The notes: generated by a model not told the origin, from the letters alone. Numbered from the stretch's first letter, positions 51,055 to 60,718 are shown. The stretch: 64,000 bases of DNA from Gloeotrichia echinulata CP02 (GCA_038087035.1 CP051187.1:6144001-6208000), one strand, 5' to 3'. Numbers and translations: made by a program.

Positions 51055-51296
51055 TGCTCATCCTCCAAAGTGAGTGCATATTCTTCAATCAAAATCAAAA
51101 ATTGACGAACCTGATAAGGAATAGCTTTACCATTGCGATTTTGTAAGTTAATAAGTTCAGGGATAGTTGGATGAGTAAAAATGTGATGACTACCGTTGAT
51201 ACGTGATAACGAAAAACCAAAGGCTTCAACTAAAGTCACCAAATCATCGAATTGAATATTTCTAGAGCCAGAAAGGACTTTTTCTAGTAATACCAT
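51051..51296 (-). CDS. hicA: HicA-type mRNA interferase toxin
   Basis: HicA toxins bind and cleave mRNA through a double-stranded-RNA-binding-like fold. The product has the core motif FSLSRINGSHHIFTHP with the catalytic His, then NGKAIPYQVRQFLILIEEY. I chose ATG 51296 (MVLLEKVLSGSRNIQ); the frame stays open to 51338, but that extension is encoded by the adjacent GGGCACGGCATTGCCGTGCCC palindrome and is probably not native. The gene heads a two-gene operon with hicB. Confidence 0.82.
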   Translation of the reverse strand: MVLLEKVLSGSRNIQFDDLVTLVEAFGFSLSRINGSHHIFTHPTIPELINLQNRNGKAIPYQVRQFLILIEEYALTLEDEQ

Positions 51297-51329
51297 TTCA
51301 CCAAAACTCTGATACATATAGATTTCCCG

Positions 51330-51354
51330 TAAGGGCACGGCATTGCCGTGCCCC
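51330..51354. repeat. dispersed palindrome (GGGCACGGCATTGCCGTGCCC)
   Basis: A member of the same palindrome family as in the elements near 7900, 8101, 24752, 26236 and 55487. It abuts the 5' end of hicA. Confidence 0.85.
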
Positions 51355-51483
51355 TAGCAACGTATTTGTATCATACTTAAAGTGAAACGGTATAACTTAC
51401 GCTTTTTTGACATTACTGTATTTTATCATTTTTTCAGATCAAATTTTATCCTACTATCATTATTCTTTACCTAGTAATAATTC

Positions 51484-51562
51484 GTAGGTTGGGTTAAGCA
51501 AAGCGCAACCCAACGCAATAAAATTATAAAGATGTTGGGTTTCGTTCCTCAACCCAACCTAC
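51484..51562. repeat. 79-bp inverted-repeat element (GTAGGTTGGGTT ends)
   Basis: Arms GTAGGTTGGGTT (51484-51495) and AACCCAACCTAC (51551-51562). A partial relative starts at about 8269 (GTAGGTTGGGTTGAGGAACG). Non-coding. Confidence 0.8.
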
Positions 51563-51574
51563 ATCACTACATCA

Positions 51575-51910
51575 CTAAATTGTCTGGCTATTGTTTGCTT
51601 TATCTAACCAAGTGCAAAATTCTGATTTACTACTAAAAACTTCTGTAGTTTCTCCATCAAAAATAAAATTATTAGTATTTATTACCCTATAGGTATAGAA
51701 AAATGTTTGACATCCTGGATAAGGACTTCCATCATCATGTTCTCGTTCATATTCAATTGATACTCCATCTTTAAATTTGTAAATCACAGTTGTAGTATTT
51801 ATATTGCTGCCTGTACCATCAGTTGTGTTTTTGGAAGAAGATTCACAGCTTAAAATTTCTTCAGAACCAGCTTCAATTTTTTGAACATAGTCAACAAGTC
51901 TCTTCTTCAT
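51575..51910 (-). CDS. hypothetical protein
   Basis: A 111-residue soluble protein with no signal. The N-terminus is a charged helix (KKRLVDYVQKIEAGSEEIL), the middle has strands with a Ser/Thr/Asn-rich loop, and the C-terminus is KSEFCTWLDKANN. I do not recognise a family. It lies between hicA and ahcY; no functional link is visible. Confidence 0.55.
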   Translation of the reverse strand: MKKRLVDYVQKIEAGSEEILSCESSSKNTTDGTGSNINTTTVIYKFKDGVSIEYEREHDDGSPYPGCQTFFYTYRVINTNNFIFDGETTEVFSSKSEFCTWLDKANNSQTI

Positions 51911-52003
51911 AAGAAGACAATTAAACTCTATAAATTGATTACACCATTATAAATTAGGGATAAGCAAAACGCCTATCCCCCAAAAAATCAACTAATCAAA
52001 GTA

Positions 52004-53284
52004 TCAAGTACCAGAAGTCCAAGAATTGATATACTCAATTTGCTCTGCAGTCAAACTATCAATGGTAATACCAATAGCTTGCAACTTCAAACGAGCAATT
52101 TCTTGATCAACTTCAACAGGAATAGAGTGCAAACCAGGAGCCAACTTACCGTGATTCTTCACCAGGTATTCACAAGCCAAAGCTTGGTTAGCAAAACTCA
52201 TATCCATAACTGCGCTGGGGTGTCCTTCAGCAGCAGCCAAATTAATCAAACGTCCTTGTCCGAGAACGACAACGGATTTACCATTTGTCAATTTATACTC
52301 TTCGGTGAAAGGACGGACATCCTTGATTTCCTTAGCATTAGCAGCCAAGTATTTCAAATCAAGTTCCAAATCAAAGTGACCAGAATTACAAACAATCGCC
52401 CCGTCTTTCATCACATCGAAGTGTTCACCACGGACGACGTGCTTGTTACCAGTCACAGTGATAAAAATATCACCTTGGGGTGCTGCTTCCGCCATTGGGA
52501 GAACGCGGAAACCATCCATAACGGCTTCAATAGCCTTGATGGGGTCGATTTCGGTGACGATGACGTTAGCACCCATACCACGGGCGCGGAGGGCTGTACC
52601 CTTACCACACCAGCCATAACCGACAACGACAACGTTCTTACCAGCTAACAAAATATTTGTAGCGCGGATAATTCCATCTAAGGTAGATTGACCAGTACCA
52701 TAGCGGTTATCAAAGAAGTGCTTGGTGTCTGCGTCGTTAACGTTGACTGCGGGGAAGGTGAGAACGCCTTCTTTAAACATGGCGCGTAACCGCACAATAC
52801 CGGTGGTAGTTTCTTCGGTGCTACCAATCAAATCAGCGATTTGGTGTTGGCGTTGTTGTACCAAAGTTGCAACCACGTCGCTACCGTCATCAACAATGAT
52901 ATTGGGGCGATGATCTAAAGCTATTTGAACGTGGCGATTATAGGTGGCGTTATCTTCGCCTTTTTGAGCAAAGACAGGAATTTCATGATCGACGACGAGG
53001 CTAGCAGCTACGTCATCTTGAGTTGACAAGGGATTACTAGCAATCAACACAGCATCAGCACCGCCGGCTTTGAGCGCAATGGCTAGGTGTGCTGTTTCTG
53101 TAGTCACGTGGGCGCAAGCGACAAGGCGTAGCCCCGCAAAGGGTTTTTCTTGAGCAAAGCGATCGCGGATTTGCTTTAATACTGGCATTTCGCGTCCGGC
53201 CCATTCAATACGCTGTCTTCCCAAGGGAGCTAGGGCGAGGTCTTTAACCTCGTGCTTTAATCGGGGAGAAGTTGCGGTCATCAA
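52004..53284 (-). CDS. ahcY: adenosylhomocysteinase
   Basis: AhcY (SAHH) hydrolyses S-adenosylhomocysteine to adenosine and homocysteine, keeping methylation cycles running. The 426-residue product is full length. Landmarks: ACAHVTTETAHLAIAL, DDGSDVV, GSTEETTTGIVRL, FDNRYGTGQSTLDGIIRATN, the NAD motif VVVGYGWCGKGTALRARGMG, VTGNKHVVRGEHFDVMKDGAIVCNSGHFD, and GRLINLAAAEGHPSAVMDMSFANQALA. It lacks the long insertion of the eukaryotic-like subgroup. It is monocistronic; a short GTGCCTAA/TTAGGTAC hairpin lies near 53309-53330 in the leader. Confidence 0.97.
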   Translation of the reverse strand: MMTATSPRLKHEVKDLALAPLGRQRIEWAGREMPVLKQIRDRFAQEKPFAGLRLVACAHVTTETAHLAIALKAGGADAVLIASNPLSTQDDVAASLVVDHEIPVFAQKGEDNATYNRHVQIALDHRPNIIVDDGSDVVATLVQQRQHQIADLIGSTEETTTGIVRLRAMFKEGVLTFPAVNVNDADTKHFFDNRYGTGQSTLDGIIRATNILLAGKNVVVVGYGWCGKGTALRARGMGANVIVTEIDPIKAIEAVMDGFRVLPMAEAAPQGDIFITVTGNKHVVRGEHFDVMKDGAIVCNSGHFDLELDLKYLAANAKEIKDVRPFTEEYKLTNGKSVVVLGQGRLINLAAAEGHPSAVMDMSFANQALACEYLVKNHGKLAPGLHSIPVEVDQEIARLKLQAIGITIDSLTAEQIEYINSWTSGT

Positions 53285-53404
53285 AAATTACCTCTAAAAA
53301 GTCACAAAAGGTACCTAATCTCTTAGGCACTTTACTAGATTATTCCACGGCTAGCAATTTTTGGCTGTAATCTCCAAACACTTAGTCCATGATTTATGGA
53401 TATC

Positions 53405-53576
53405 ATTGACATACTCCCTGATCTGAAAGTTCAGGGATTCTGGATTCAAACAGCAATAGCAGGCATAGCCCGTCTTACATCACCTAGCCCGACAGACAAT
53501 GCCCTGCCTGTTGCCACTATTTTACCAAAAAGCCGTCCTAGAAGGACGGCGGCTCTAGACCCAGTTTTTTTGGTAA
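53405..53576 (-). mobile_element. non-autonomous IS200/IS605-type element (PATE-like), copy 2
   Basis: Nearly identical to 19428-19598 over 172 bp; the main difference is in the left-end hairpin (GGACGGCGGCTCTAG against GGACGGGGCTTTAG). Preceded on the minus strand by TTTAC. It lies in the shared upstream region of ahcY and the MscS gene. Confidence 0.78.
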
Positions 53577-53765
53577 ACTTTGTCTGCAGCTTTTTTATTT
53601 TTATTTTATCTTTGATTAGAGAATAATCTCAGATGCTTCTAGCCATTTGTTGTTAGAGTAAATAAAATCAAATGTCATCTGTCTAAAGGTAGAGAGTTAT
53701 CAAATTTATTTTCGAGGACGGCTCAAGAAGTACTCAATGTTAGTTTTGCTCAAGGAGGTGCTTTA

Positions 53766-55382
53766 GTGCGCTTAAAATTTTTGGCCATCGCAGGTTCAAT
53801 GGTGTTTGCTATTGCGTCTGTACCAAAAGCTACAGCCCAAATTCCCTTTTTACCTCACTTGGAAACTCCCAGCAGTTTGAGTAATGACTCAGACAATAAA
53901 ATTGTTTCTGGCTGGATTTATTTAGATGGTCGTCGGTTGTTTCAGATAGCGGACTCGAAAAATAATTTTTCTGAGCGCTTACAAAATATCCAACAAAATT
54001 TGCATGAAATTACCCAAAATTTCTTTCGCTCATCTGAACCATCAATCAAGGTTAAAGTCCGGACGCTAAACGAATTACCAGTAATTTACGTCAACAATCG
54101 CTACTTAATGACCATCACTCCCGAAGATGCTAGACTACGCCAGGGGAGTCTATTAACATCAGCCAATCAAATCACCAATGTCTTGCAAGAAGATTTGCAA
54201 CTAGGAAAGCAAGAGCGACAAACTCAGTTTTTAATCCAACAAGGTACAATTGCAGCTGCGAGTCTATTGGCGATGATGCTTCTAAGTTGGGGGTTACGTC
54301 GTTGGCAACGACACTTAAAATATGATTTATTACAGCCCATACCCTCGACTTCACCGACAGCTAAACTAATTACAAAACAACTGAATCAACAACAACATCA
54401 GCATTTACAAGAAGTCAAAAAACGACTGTTTCAGCTAACTCAAACAGGGATTTGGGGAAGCGGCACCTTTATGATTTTAGGTCTTTTTCCATATACGCGA
54501 GCGCTCCAAGTTGGAATTCTCTCAGCCGCCCAAATTCCTTTGAAATTGTGTATCGTCGGACTGGGAACTTATGTAGCTGTGCGTTTGAGTTATGCTTTGA
54601 TTGACCGCTTTACCTCCACTATCGTCAGCAGTAGTGCTTTGCTAACTCCAGAAACCTCTGAACGTTTGCAACTGCGAGTTTCCACATTTTCTGGCGTGAC
54701 CAAAAGTATTACTACGATCAGCTTTGTGGGAGTTGGAATTTTGCTAGCCTTGATATCATTGGGGATAGATATCGTTCCCTTACTAGCTGGTGCAGGTTTA
54801 GTCGGTGTTGCGGTTTCTCTGGCTTCACAAAACCTAATTAAAGATGCGATTAACGGGTTTTTAATTATTCTCGAAGACCAGTACGCTTTAGGCGATATGA
54901 TCACCGTCGGTACCGTCGGCGGCTTAGTCGAAAATCTCAATTTGCGGATGACCCAAGTTAGAGATTCTGAAGGGCGTTTAATCACAATTCCCAACAGTGA
55001 AATTAAAATTGTCGCCAATCTTTCTAGTCGCTGGTCACGAGCAGATTTAACAATTCCAGTTTCCTACCAAACCGATGTAGACGAAGCTTGGAAATTGATT
55101 GAAAATGTCGCTTTAGAGATGAATCAAGACCCCATATGGCAACATAAAATCCTGGAAACACCTAAAGTTTTAGGAATAGAAACCTTTGGCGATCGCGGCT
55201 TAATGATTCGGTTGTGGATTAAAACCCAACCCCTCAAACAATGGGATGTAGCGCGAGAATATCGCCGCCGCCTGAAAGTCGTCTTTGACCGCGCAGGTAT
55301 TCACATTCCTGTACCTCAACAAGCGAATTGGATTAATGATAATCACTTGTTGAATTTGCCAGATAATGGCAATACAAATTAG
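53766..55382 (+). CDS. MscS-family mechanosensitive channel
   Basis: This is a small-conductance mechanosensitive channel that releases solutes on osmotic downshift. A signal peptide (about 1-24, ending ATA) precedes a 130-residue external domain, then spans at about 157-177, 225-250, 258-275 and 315-335. The pore helix region is LLAGAGLVGVAVSLASQNLIKDAINGFLIILEDQYALGD, the MscS signature, followed by the beta domain (GGLVENLNLRMTQVRDSEGRLITIPNSEI) and the alpha/beta C-terminal domain. The start is GTG 53766 with AAGGAGGTG (53752-53760) before it. Length (538) matches other large cyanobacterial MscS-like proteins. Confidence 0.92.
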   Translation: MRLKFLAIAGSMVFAIASVPKATAQIPFLPHLETPSSLSNDSDNKIVSGWIYLDGRRLFQIADSKNNFSERLQNIQQNLHEITQNFFRSSEPSIKVKVRTLNELPVIYVNNRYLMTITPEDARLRQGSLLTSANQITNVLQEDLQLGKQERQTQFLIQQGTIAAASLLAMMLLSWGLRRWQRHLKYDLLQPIPSTSPTAKLITKQLNQQQHQHLQEVKKRLFQLTQTGIWGSGTFMILGLFPYTRALQVGILSAAQIPLKLCIVGLGTYVAVRLSYALIDRFTSTIVSSSALLTPETSERLQLRVSTFSGVTKSITTISFVGVGILLALISLGIDIVPLLAGAGLVGVAVSLASQNLIKDAINGFLIILEDQYALGDMITVGTVGGLVENLNLRMTQVRDSEGRLITIPNSEIKIVANLSSRWSRADLTIPVSYQTDVDEAWKLIENVALEMNQDPIWQHKILETPKVLGIETFGDRGLMIRLWIKTQPLKQWDVAREYRRRLKVVFDRAGIHIPVPQQANWINDNHLLNLPDNGNTN

Positions 55383-55449
55383 TTAGTTGAGGAATGGGGA
55401 CGGCGATTAAAATCGCCCGCGCCTAGGACGTGTTTTCAAAGTCTTATAC

Positions 55450-55597
55450 AATACCACTAAAACGCTGACACATGTAGGAGCGAGTGGGGGCACGGCATTG
55501 CCGTGCCCCTACAGATGGTATCATATCGTGTGGATTTAGGGGTATCTGAAAATTTATCCGGCTAAACAAATAGTTTGAAATCGCGGGACTAGCCCCC
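55450..55597 (+). repeat. 148-bp dispersed repeat, copy 2
   Basis: Nearly identical to 8065-8212. The remainder of the 55383-55723 spacer shows no gene. Confidence 0.85.
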
Positions 55598-55723
55598 ATA
55601 AATAGAATTTAGGGGCTTACCCGGCGCGGATAACTCGGTCAAATTGACAGCTATGCACTTGCCAACTTGGTACATATGTACTATAAATAAGGATAACGTC
55701 CACTCTGTGACAGCCCCTCAAAG

Positions 55724-56008
55724 ATGGATTTAAAGGTTACTCCTATGCTCAAGCACTACATTCTCAGCCTCAATCCGACAGCTAAACATGAATGGGATCG
55801 GTGCATTTTACGTGACCCATTGACCGCAAAACGCCCAGACATTGCGAAATTAATCGCCGAGGTGGTGGATGCTGATACGGGGAGTTATTTGGTGAGTGTT
55901 AATATCGAAGTCAAAGTTTTGGAACAAGCTACAGTAGCGCCAGCAGAGCAACTATCGCTGTCATTTTCAGAGGTATCTGTCCCCTCGCAACTGCGGGAAG
56001 CGGCGTAG
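55724..56008 (+). CDS. small hypothetical protein
   Basis: A 94-residue soluble protein beginning MDLKVTPMLKHYILSLNPTAK; ATG 55745 (MLKHYIL) is an alternative start. It shows a strand-helix pattern with RDPLTAKRPDIAKLIAEVVDA and VNIEVKVLEQ, and a C-terminal Ser/Ala/Glu tail. I do not recognise it. It is followed by a GCGCAAGGCCTTGCGC palindrome. Codon use looks like the neighbours. Confidence 0.6.
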   Translation: MDLKVTPMLKHYILSLNPTAKHEWDRCILRDPLTAKRPDIAKLIAEVVDADTGSYLVSVNIEVKVLEQATVAPAEQLSLSFSEVSVPSQLREAA

Positions 56009-56037
56009 TTTCTCCGTAGGTCAGCGTAAATAAAGTA

Positions 56038-56059
56038 GGGGCGCAAGGCCTTGCGCCCC
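56038..56059. repeat. 22-bp dispersed palindrome (GCGCAAGGCCTTGCGC core)
   Basis: Same perfect palindrome as at 3925 and 6249. It lies after a GTCAGCGTAAATAAA word that is also seen near 39273 and 5014 in variant form. Confidence 0.9.
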
Positions 56060-56164
56060 TACAGACTATGGAACAACGCCAAAAACATAGAATGTAGAAT
56101 CTACTACATAAAACAATGACAAATGACGACCCTTACCACTAAGGTTTATTCGCGCCAAACAAGA

Positions 56165-57016
56165 TTAGCGAACATGTTGTACTTCCATCAAATGCAATAC
56201 ACCATCCCAAAGAGCATAACGTACTTTGAGTGAATTTAACGCCGAATCTAGAGCTTGCTTCCACTTGGTGATGTCTTTACCACAAAGATTTTTTAACAAC
56301 TGCTGTCCCATTGGAGCATGTTGTTGTTCATCTAGATTACTATGTCGATCTAGGTAAATATGTAAAGCATCGAAAGTAAAGCCATCAGAATTTGATAAAG
56401 TTGCCAAAATTTTCCGAAACATAGCCGGAATAATATCTTCTCGTCCCAGTAAAAAGGCTGCTGCTACTTCGTGAGTTGACTTACTTGTGGTTGCTAAAGT
56501 CGATATCACAAAAGCTTTTGTAGATTCAGGTATTGCAAGATCAGTCAGCGCTTGTTCTACAGTAAATCCTTGCTTTACAGCATAAATAAAATTTTGGATT
56601 TGACTGGTATCAGCACCAAGTTCATTCATGGCTTCGAGATATAGATGAAAATGACTGATGTAATACCCTGGATAAATTTCATCAGTTTCTTCAGCCAGAA
56701 CAATTTCGTTTACTAACCTAGCTGAAAGAATATCTGTTGGTGGAAGCCAAGGCACATCTACGCAAGTTAATCTGTTTTGGAGAGTTTTAATCAGTGACAT
56801 GAAATCCCAAACAGCAAATACATGGGATTCCATAAACAACTGTAAAGATGCACGAGAATTCAATCGTTGATAAACTGGGTGATTGACAAGAGCAATACGA
56901 GCGGAGTCAAGATTGTCTATAAGTTGCAGATACAGAGAGTTTATTTCATCTATATCTGACTGTGGATTTGTATTTGATTTTTCACTGGGAAACTGGTCTA
57001 GATCAAAAATAGTCAT
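56165..57016 (-). CDS. DUF3050 protein, heme-oxygenase-like fold
   Basis: The 283-residue helical protein matches DUF3050, part of the heme-oxygenase-like diiron group. Candidate metal ligands are visible: FMESHVFAVWDFM (Glu/His), IVLAEETDE, YISHFHLYLEAM, STHEVAAAFLLGRED and the motif YLDRHSNLDEQQHAPMG. Conserved Glu and His spread over these helices are consistent with a diiron or related oxidase. The reaction is unknown. It is monocistronic. Confidence 0.8.
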   Translation of the reverse strand: MTIFDLDQFPSEKSNTNPQSDIDEINSLYLQLIDNLDSARIALVNHPVYQRLNSRASLQLFMESHVFAVWDFMSLIKTLQNRLTCVDVPWLPPTDILSARLVNEIVLAEETDEIYPGYYISHFHLYLEAMNELGADTSQIQNFIYAVKQGFTVEQALTDLAIPESTKAFVISTLATTSKSTHEVAAAFLLGREDIIPAMFRKILATLSNSDGFTFDALHIYLDRHSNLDEQQHAPMGQQLLKNLCGKDITKWKQALDSALNSLKVRYALWDGVLHLMEVQHVR

Positions 57017-57292
57017 TATTGCTCACTCATTAAATGAAGGACAATTGATCCAGATGCATCCCACTTTTGCCAAAACAAGGCTAGGGCGAGCCTCTGGCTC
57101 ACCTGTAGGTGTATGGAAGATGCTGACCACAAAAGCGTGGTAAGCATTTTTTCATTTAGCTAGTTGCTATATATATTACTATATTAGATATTTTATGCGG
57201 GAATTAAAACGGAATAAATAACTAAAATATTTTCCTAAAATTCTCTATTAAAAAAATAAGTAAAATATTTTTTTAATAGAGCAAAAAAAGGC

Positions 57293-58474
57293 TCACATCA
57301 TATCAAGATGTGATATCTCAAGTATCTGATTTACCTTGACCAATGATTTGAGCAATTGGGCTATTTGCTGATTAATAGCTGTGACATCAAAGCGCTGACT
57401 GGCTGTAATCCTGGCATGATTTGCTATAATTTTAGTTTGTTCTATTTCTTGATAACAGGTATTAATCACTTGTGCCAGTTCTTGCGGCTCTCCTGGTGTA
57501 ACTAGAAAACCATTAATTCCATGTTCTACTAGTTCAATTGCACCGCCAGCTTTGGCTGCAATTACAGGTTTTCCGCATAACATAGCTTCAACAATTACTC
57601 TACCAAAGGGTTCGGGAGCGGTGGAGGTATGGACAACTAAATTACAAGCTGCCATTAACTGAGGAATATCTGAGCGAAATCCTAAAAATTTGATGCGTTT
57701 TTCCAGTCCTAATGCTGCAATTTGTTGGTGCAGTTTTTGGACATAATCTTGTTCACCAAATAGGGCATCACCAACTAAAATTGCTGTGACATTTGGCGGA
57801 CATTTAGCAAGTGCATCAATTAAAATATGCTGCCCTTTCCAAGGTGCAAGCCGGCTGAAGTGTCCAACTACAAATTGTCCTTCTATTTCTAATTTATGCT
57901 GCAATTGCTTGACATCTGGTTCACAAGTTTGATAAATTTTTGGTTCAAAGCCGTTATAAACCACAGTAGTAATTTCTGGGCGTCCTCCCGCTTGCACAAA
58001 GGCTGTTTGACTGGCTTGGGAATTGGCAATTACTAATGATGCGAATCGATTAGCTAAGGTAACAGCAATGCGAAGATTAGTTTGACTAAAATGTTCTGTT
58101 GAAAGAATATCGTGTAAATGATAAACTAGAGGACGACGGGCAAAAAAACTAGCTATTGCGCCAATGACTAATGCTTTTTGCGTGTTGGCATAGATTAAAT
58201 CGTATTCTCTAGCTTTTTTTGCTACTTTAATAATTAAAGGTACTAGTTGTCCTAAACTACCTAAGCCTTTGAGTAAACTGCTTTCTTTACGAACTTGGAT
58301 GGGTTGATTTGTGAGAACTTCAACGGGGATGTGATTCTGTTGTAGTAAACTTTTAAAATCCCCATCTGCAAATAAGCCGACAAGAGAGCTATCGCGATAG
58401 GGTTTAGCAATATCTATTAAACATAATTCTGCACCGCCTGGTTTACCGCTTTGGTCTAAAAATAGAATTTTCAT
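57293..58474 (-). CDS. glycosyltransferase family 4 (GT-B)
   Basis: A retaining GT-B transferase. The N-terminal half starts KILFLDQSGKPGGAELCLIDIA; the C-terminal half has VVGHFSRLAPWKGQHILIDALA (donor loop), FLGFRSDIPQLMAACNLVVHTS and the EPFGRVIVEAMLCGKPVIA signature with two Glu (E..........E). It probably builds an exopolysaccharide or other glycan. A second GT4 gene lies upstream on the same strand with a 300-bp spacer largely made of 30 copies of a 7-mer. Confidence 0.87.
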   Translation of the reverse strand: MKILFLDQSGKPGGAELCLIDIAKPYRDSSLVGLFADGDFKSLLQQNHIPVEVLTNQPIQVRKESSLLKGLGSLGQLVPLIIKVAKKAREYDLIYANTQKALVIGAIASFFARRPLVYHLHDILSTEHFSQTNLRIAVTLANRFASLVIANSQASQTAFVQAGGRPEITTVVYNGFEPKIYQTCEPDVKQLQHKLEIEGQFVVGHFSRLAPWKGQHILIDALAKCPPNVTAILVGDALFGEQDYVQKLHQQIAALGLEKRIKFLGFRSDIPQLMAACNLVVHTSTAPEPFGRVIVEAMLCGKPVIAAKAGGAIELVEHGINGFLVTPGEPQELAQVINTCYQEIEQTKIIANHARITASQRFDVTAINQQIAQLLKSLVKVNQILEISHLDMM

Positions 58475-58499
58475 AAATTCATTTGTTATTGGTCATTGG

Positions 58500-58709
58500 T
58501 CATTACTCATTACTCATTACTCATTACTCATTACTCATTACTCATTACTCATTACTCATTACTCATTACTCATTACTCATTACTCATTACTCATTACTCA
58601 TTACTCATTACTCATTACTCATTACTCATTACTCATTACTCATTACTCATTACTCATTACTCATTACTCATTACTCATTACTCATTACTCATTACTCATT
58701 ACTCATTAC
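58500..58709. repeat. 30 perfect tandem copies of TCATTAC
   Basis: A 210-bp stretch made only of the heptamer TCATTAC, with degenerate units (TCATTGG, TCATTTG) on both sides. It is the longest perfect repeat in the window. No stop codon arises in the forward frames of the tract, so long spurious frames appear there; they are not genes. Confidence 0.97.
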
Positions 58710-58774
58710 TCTTTGTCATTTGTCATTTGTAACGGATTGAGGTATATTGGTCTGTCCCTAATCCCTAATCCCTT

Positions 58775-59944
58775 TTAGGCTAAGAGAACATCGCGCACTT
58801 GCTGGGCTATTTTATGCCAGTCAAAATTTGTCGTAGCGTACTGGCGACAGGTTTGTCGTGAAGGTATAAGTATCTGTCTTAACAGCGCTTGTTCTAATTT
58901 TTCCGCAATAGCTGAAGCTTCAGGTGAGGTAGTAATTAAATCTGGTGAGAATGGTGTTAAAATTTCTGGCATTCCACCTACAGGAGTACACAAAACGGGA
59001 GTACCACAGGCGAGAGATTCTAAAATTGCTAATCCAAACCCTTCAAAAGATTGACTGGGCATGATTGTCAATTCAGCAGCTTGGTAAGCCAATGGTAACT
59101 GTTCATCTGGTAGAAAACCTAAAAATTTAACGTTGTCATCTAGTCCTAATTCTTTAGCCTGCTGTTGTAGTGTAGCTTGTAAATGACCACGACCGGCAAT
59201 TGCTAACCAAACATCAGGAATTCTCGGCTTAATTATTGCTAAAGCCTGCAATAATTTGTCAACTCCGACTCGATTCACTAAGCGGCGAGATGTAAATAAG
59301 ATATGACGATTATTAGGCCAGCCTAACTTTGTCCGCGCCTCTTGCGGTGATAAGTTAGCTGGAAATCGATTAATATCAACTCCACCGGGTATAATGTTAA
59401 TTTTGCTCCAAGGAACTTGATATTTTTGATGCAAAACATTGCCAAATGCTTTGCTGAGAACAATAAAGCGATCGCAGCGGTTATAAGTGCTTTGTTCTAT
59501 CAGCCTTTGCTTGAGCAAAAAACTCAGTTTATTATTAACCGTCTCCTGCTGACTTTCAGAAGCCCAAGGTCCATGAAAGTTAAAGGTAATTGGTACATCC
59601 TTGGGCAGAAGATCCAAAATTGGCAAGCTGTATAATGCAAAATGCAGATTAATTGCGTCTGGTTTACCTGCTCTTGTGTTTTTGAATTTATTACGAATTG
59701 ACCACATCCGTTGCCAAATTGCGCTATCTGGAGAAGCTAAATTAGTCAGTTTTATGGGCGAATTTTCTTCAGCTTCTGGTAAGCCAACTCCACATAATTC
59801 TACCTGGTCTTGATTCGCTGCTAATTTATGAGTTAGTTCATAAATATACCGTTCCAGTCCTCCTGGATTTTTGGGAAACCAGCCGATTCCTAGTGTGAGA
59901 ATAGATGCGGATGTTGGAACACATTTTTTTTTATTACCTTCCAC
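58775..59944 (-). CDS. glycosyltransferase family 4 (GT-B)
   Basis: The N-terminal half contains TLGIGWFPKNPGGLERYIYELTHKLA, the usual nucleotide-sugar glycosyltransferase start, and the acceptor-side ITFNFHGPW; the C-terminal half contains LFTSRRLVNRVGVDKLLQALA and SFEGFGLAILESLACGTPVLC, the E-x7-E signature. The 389-residue length is standard. It probably acts with the neighbouring GT4 gene in a glycan pathway. The first residues (EGNKKKCVPTSAS) are poly-Lys-like and may lie before the true start. Confidence 0.87.
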   Translation of the reverse strand: MEGNKKKCVPTSASILTLGIGWFPKNPGGLERYIYELTHKLAANQDQVELCGVGLPEAEENSPIKLTNLASPDSAIWQRMWSIRNKFKNTRAGKPDAINLHFALYSLPILDLLPKDVPITFNFHGPWASESQQETVNNKLSFLLKQRLIEQSTYNRCDRFIVLSKAFGNVLHQKYQVPWSKINIIPGGVDINRFPANLSPQEARTKLGWPNNRHILFTSRRLVNRVGVDKLLQALAIIKPRIPDVWLAIAGRGHLQATLQQQAKELGLDDNVKFLGFLPDEQLPLAYQAAELTIMPSQSFEGFGLAILESLACGTPVLCTPVGGMPEILTPFSPDLITTSPEASAIAEKLEQALLRQILIPSRQTCRQYATTNFDWHKIAQQVRDVLLA

Positions 59945-60685
59945 CTATTTTTCTCCTATAGTTAATTGAATGTGGTTATATTTGTCTCCACATCAAACTC
60001 AACAGCTTTTTTTGCTCCCTGGTGTCAACCTAATAAAACCTAAATATAACTAAATCCAAATTACGATACACCACACCAAAAAGTCTTATGTCTAGGCAGA
60101 GTTTCTGTTATAAACCATTTATTATTTACTGTCAATAATTATTTATAATAAGTGTTTATTTTTACTATTACTTACAATAAATGATAGATAATATACTCAT
60201 CATTAAGTGTTGATGTATTTCTAACGGATTTGCCGATTTTTCTGCTTTTTAATTAGTAAAAATCAGTAGTTTTTTTATAAAAATGTATGATAGTTTACAG
60301 TTAGCGTGAAAGATAAGTAAATATTCACGCCTTATTAATGTATAAAAATACAAATTCCATAAGAAACTTCAAAAAAACATACTTTTTTATAAAATTTTTG
60401 TGAAGACTAAAATTTTTACATTCAGTGTTTATCATTTATATATAGGCGTCATAAATCATTTGTGAAAACAAGATTTGCGACTTCTTGGAGGATGTTTGTC
60501 AAGTTGCCAAGTTTAGCGAATAACCCCTCTCCAAACCTCTAACCGTTCACAGAAAGAGGCTTTGAACCCCCATTTCCTTATATGCTTTGAAATATACGTA
60601 GGCTAGGCAATACCAAGCTTATGTAGGTTCTGTTTGGCAGATCTGAAAAATCATGATTATTGGTTATCTATAAAAGCAAAATTGA
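59945..60685. other. AT-rich intergenic, no gene seen
   Basis: A 740-bp AT-rich divergent spacer. I see no frame over 40 codons that looks coding, no tRNA and no strong hairpin. It probably holds the promoters of the two flanking genes. Confidence 0.4.
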
Positions 60686-60718
60686 TTGAAAGTCACCATA
60701 AATAAATTAGGGAGTGTC

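Noticed and set aside
52040..52648. 202-residue plus-strand frame opposite ahcY
   Set aside because: ahcY is certain on the other strand; the frame is an antisense shadow despite its length.
53285..53400. possible SAH riboswitch before ahcY
   Set aside because: Only a short GTGCCTAA/TTAGGTAC hairpin is visible; I cannot recognise the SAH riboswitch core.
53396..53626. 76-residue plus-strand frame between ahcY and the MscS gene
   Set aside because: It is a translation of the 172-bp IS605-type relic, which recurs at 19428 without that frame being conserved.
58483..58740. 85-residue and 78-residue frames of repeated HYSLLIT
   Set aside because: They arise from the TCATTAC heptamer, which has no stop in these frames. 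No evidence of a gene.
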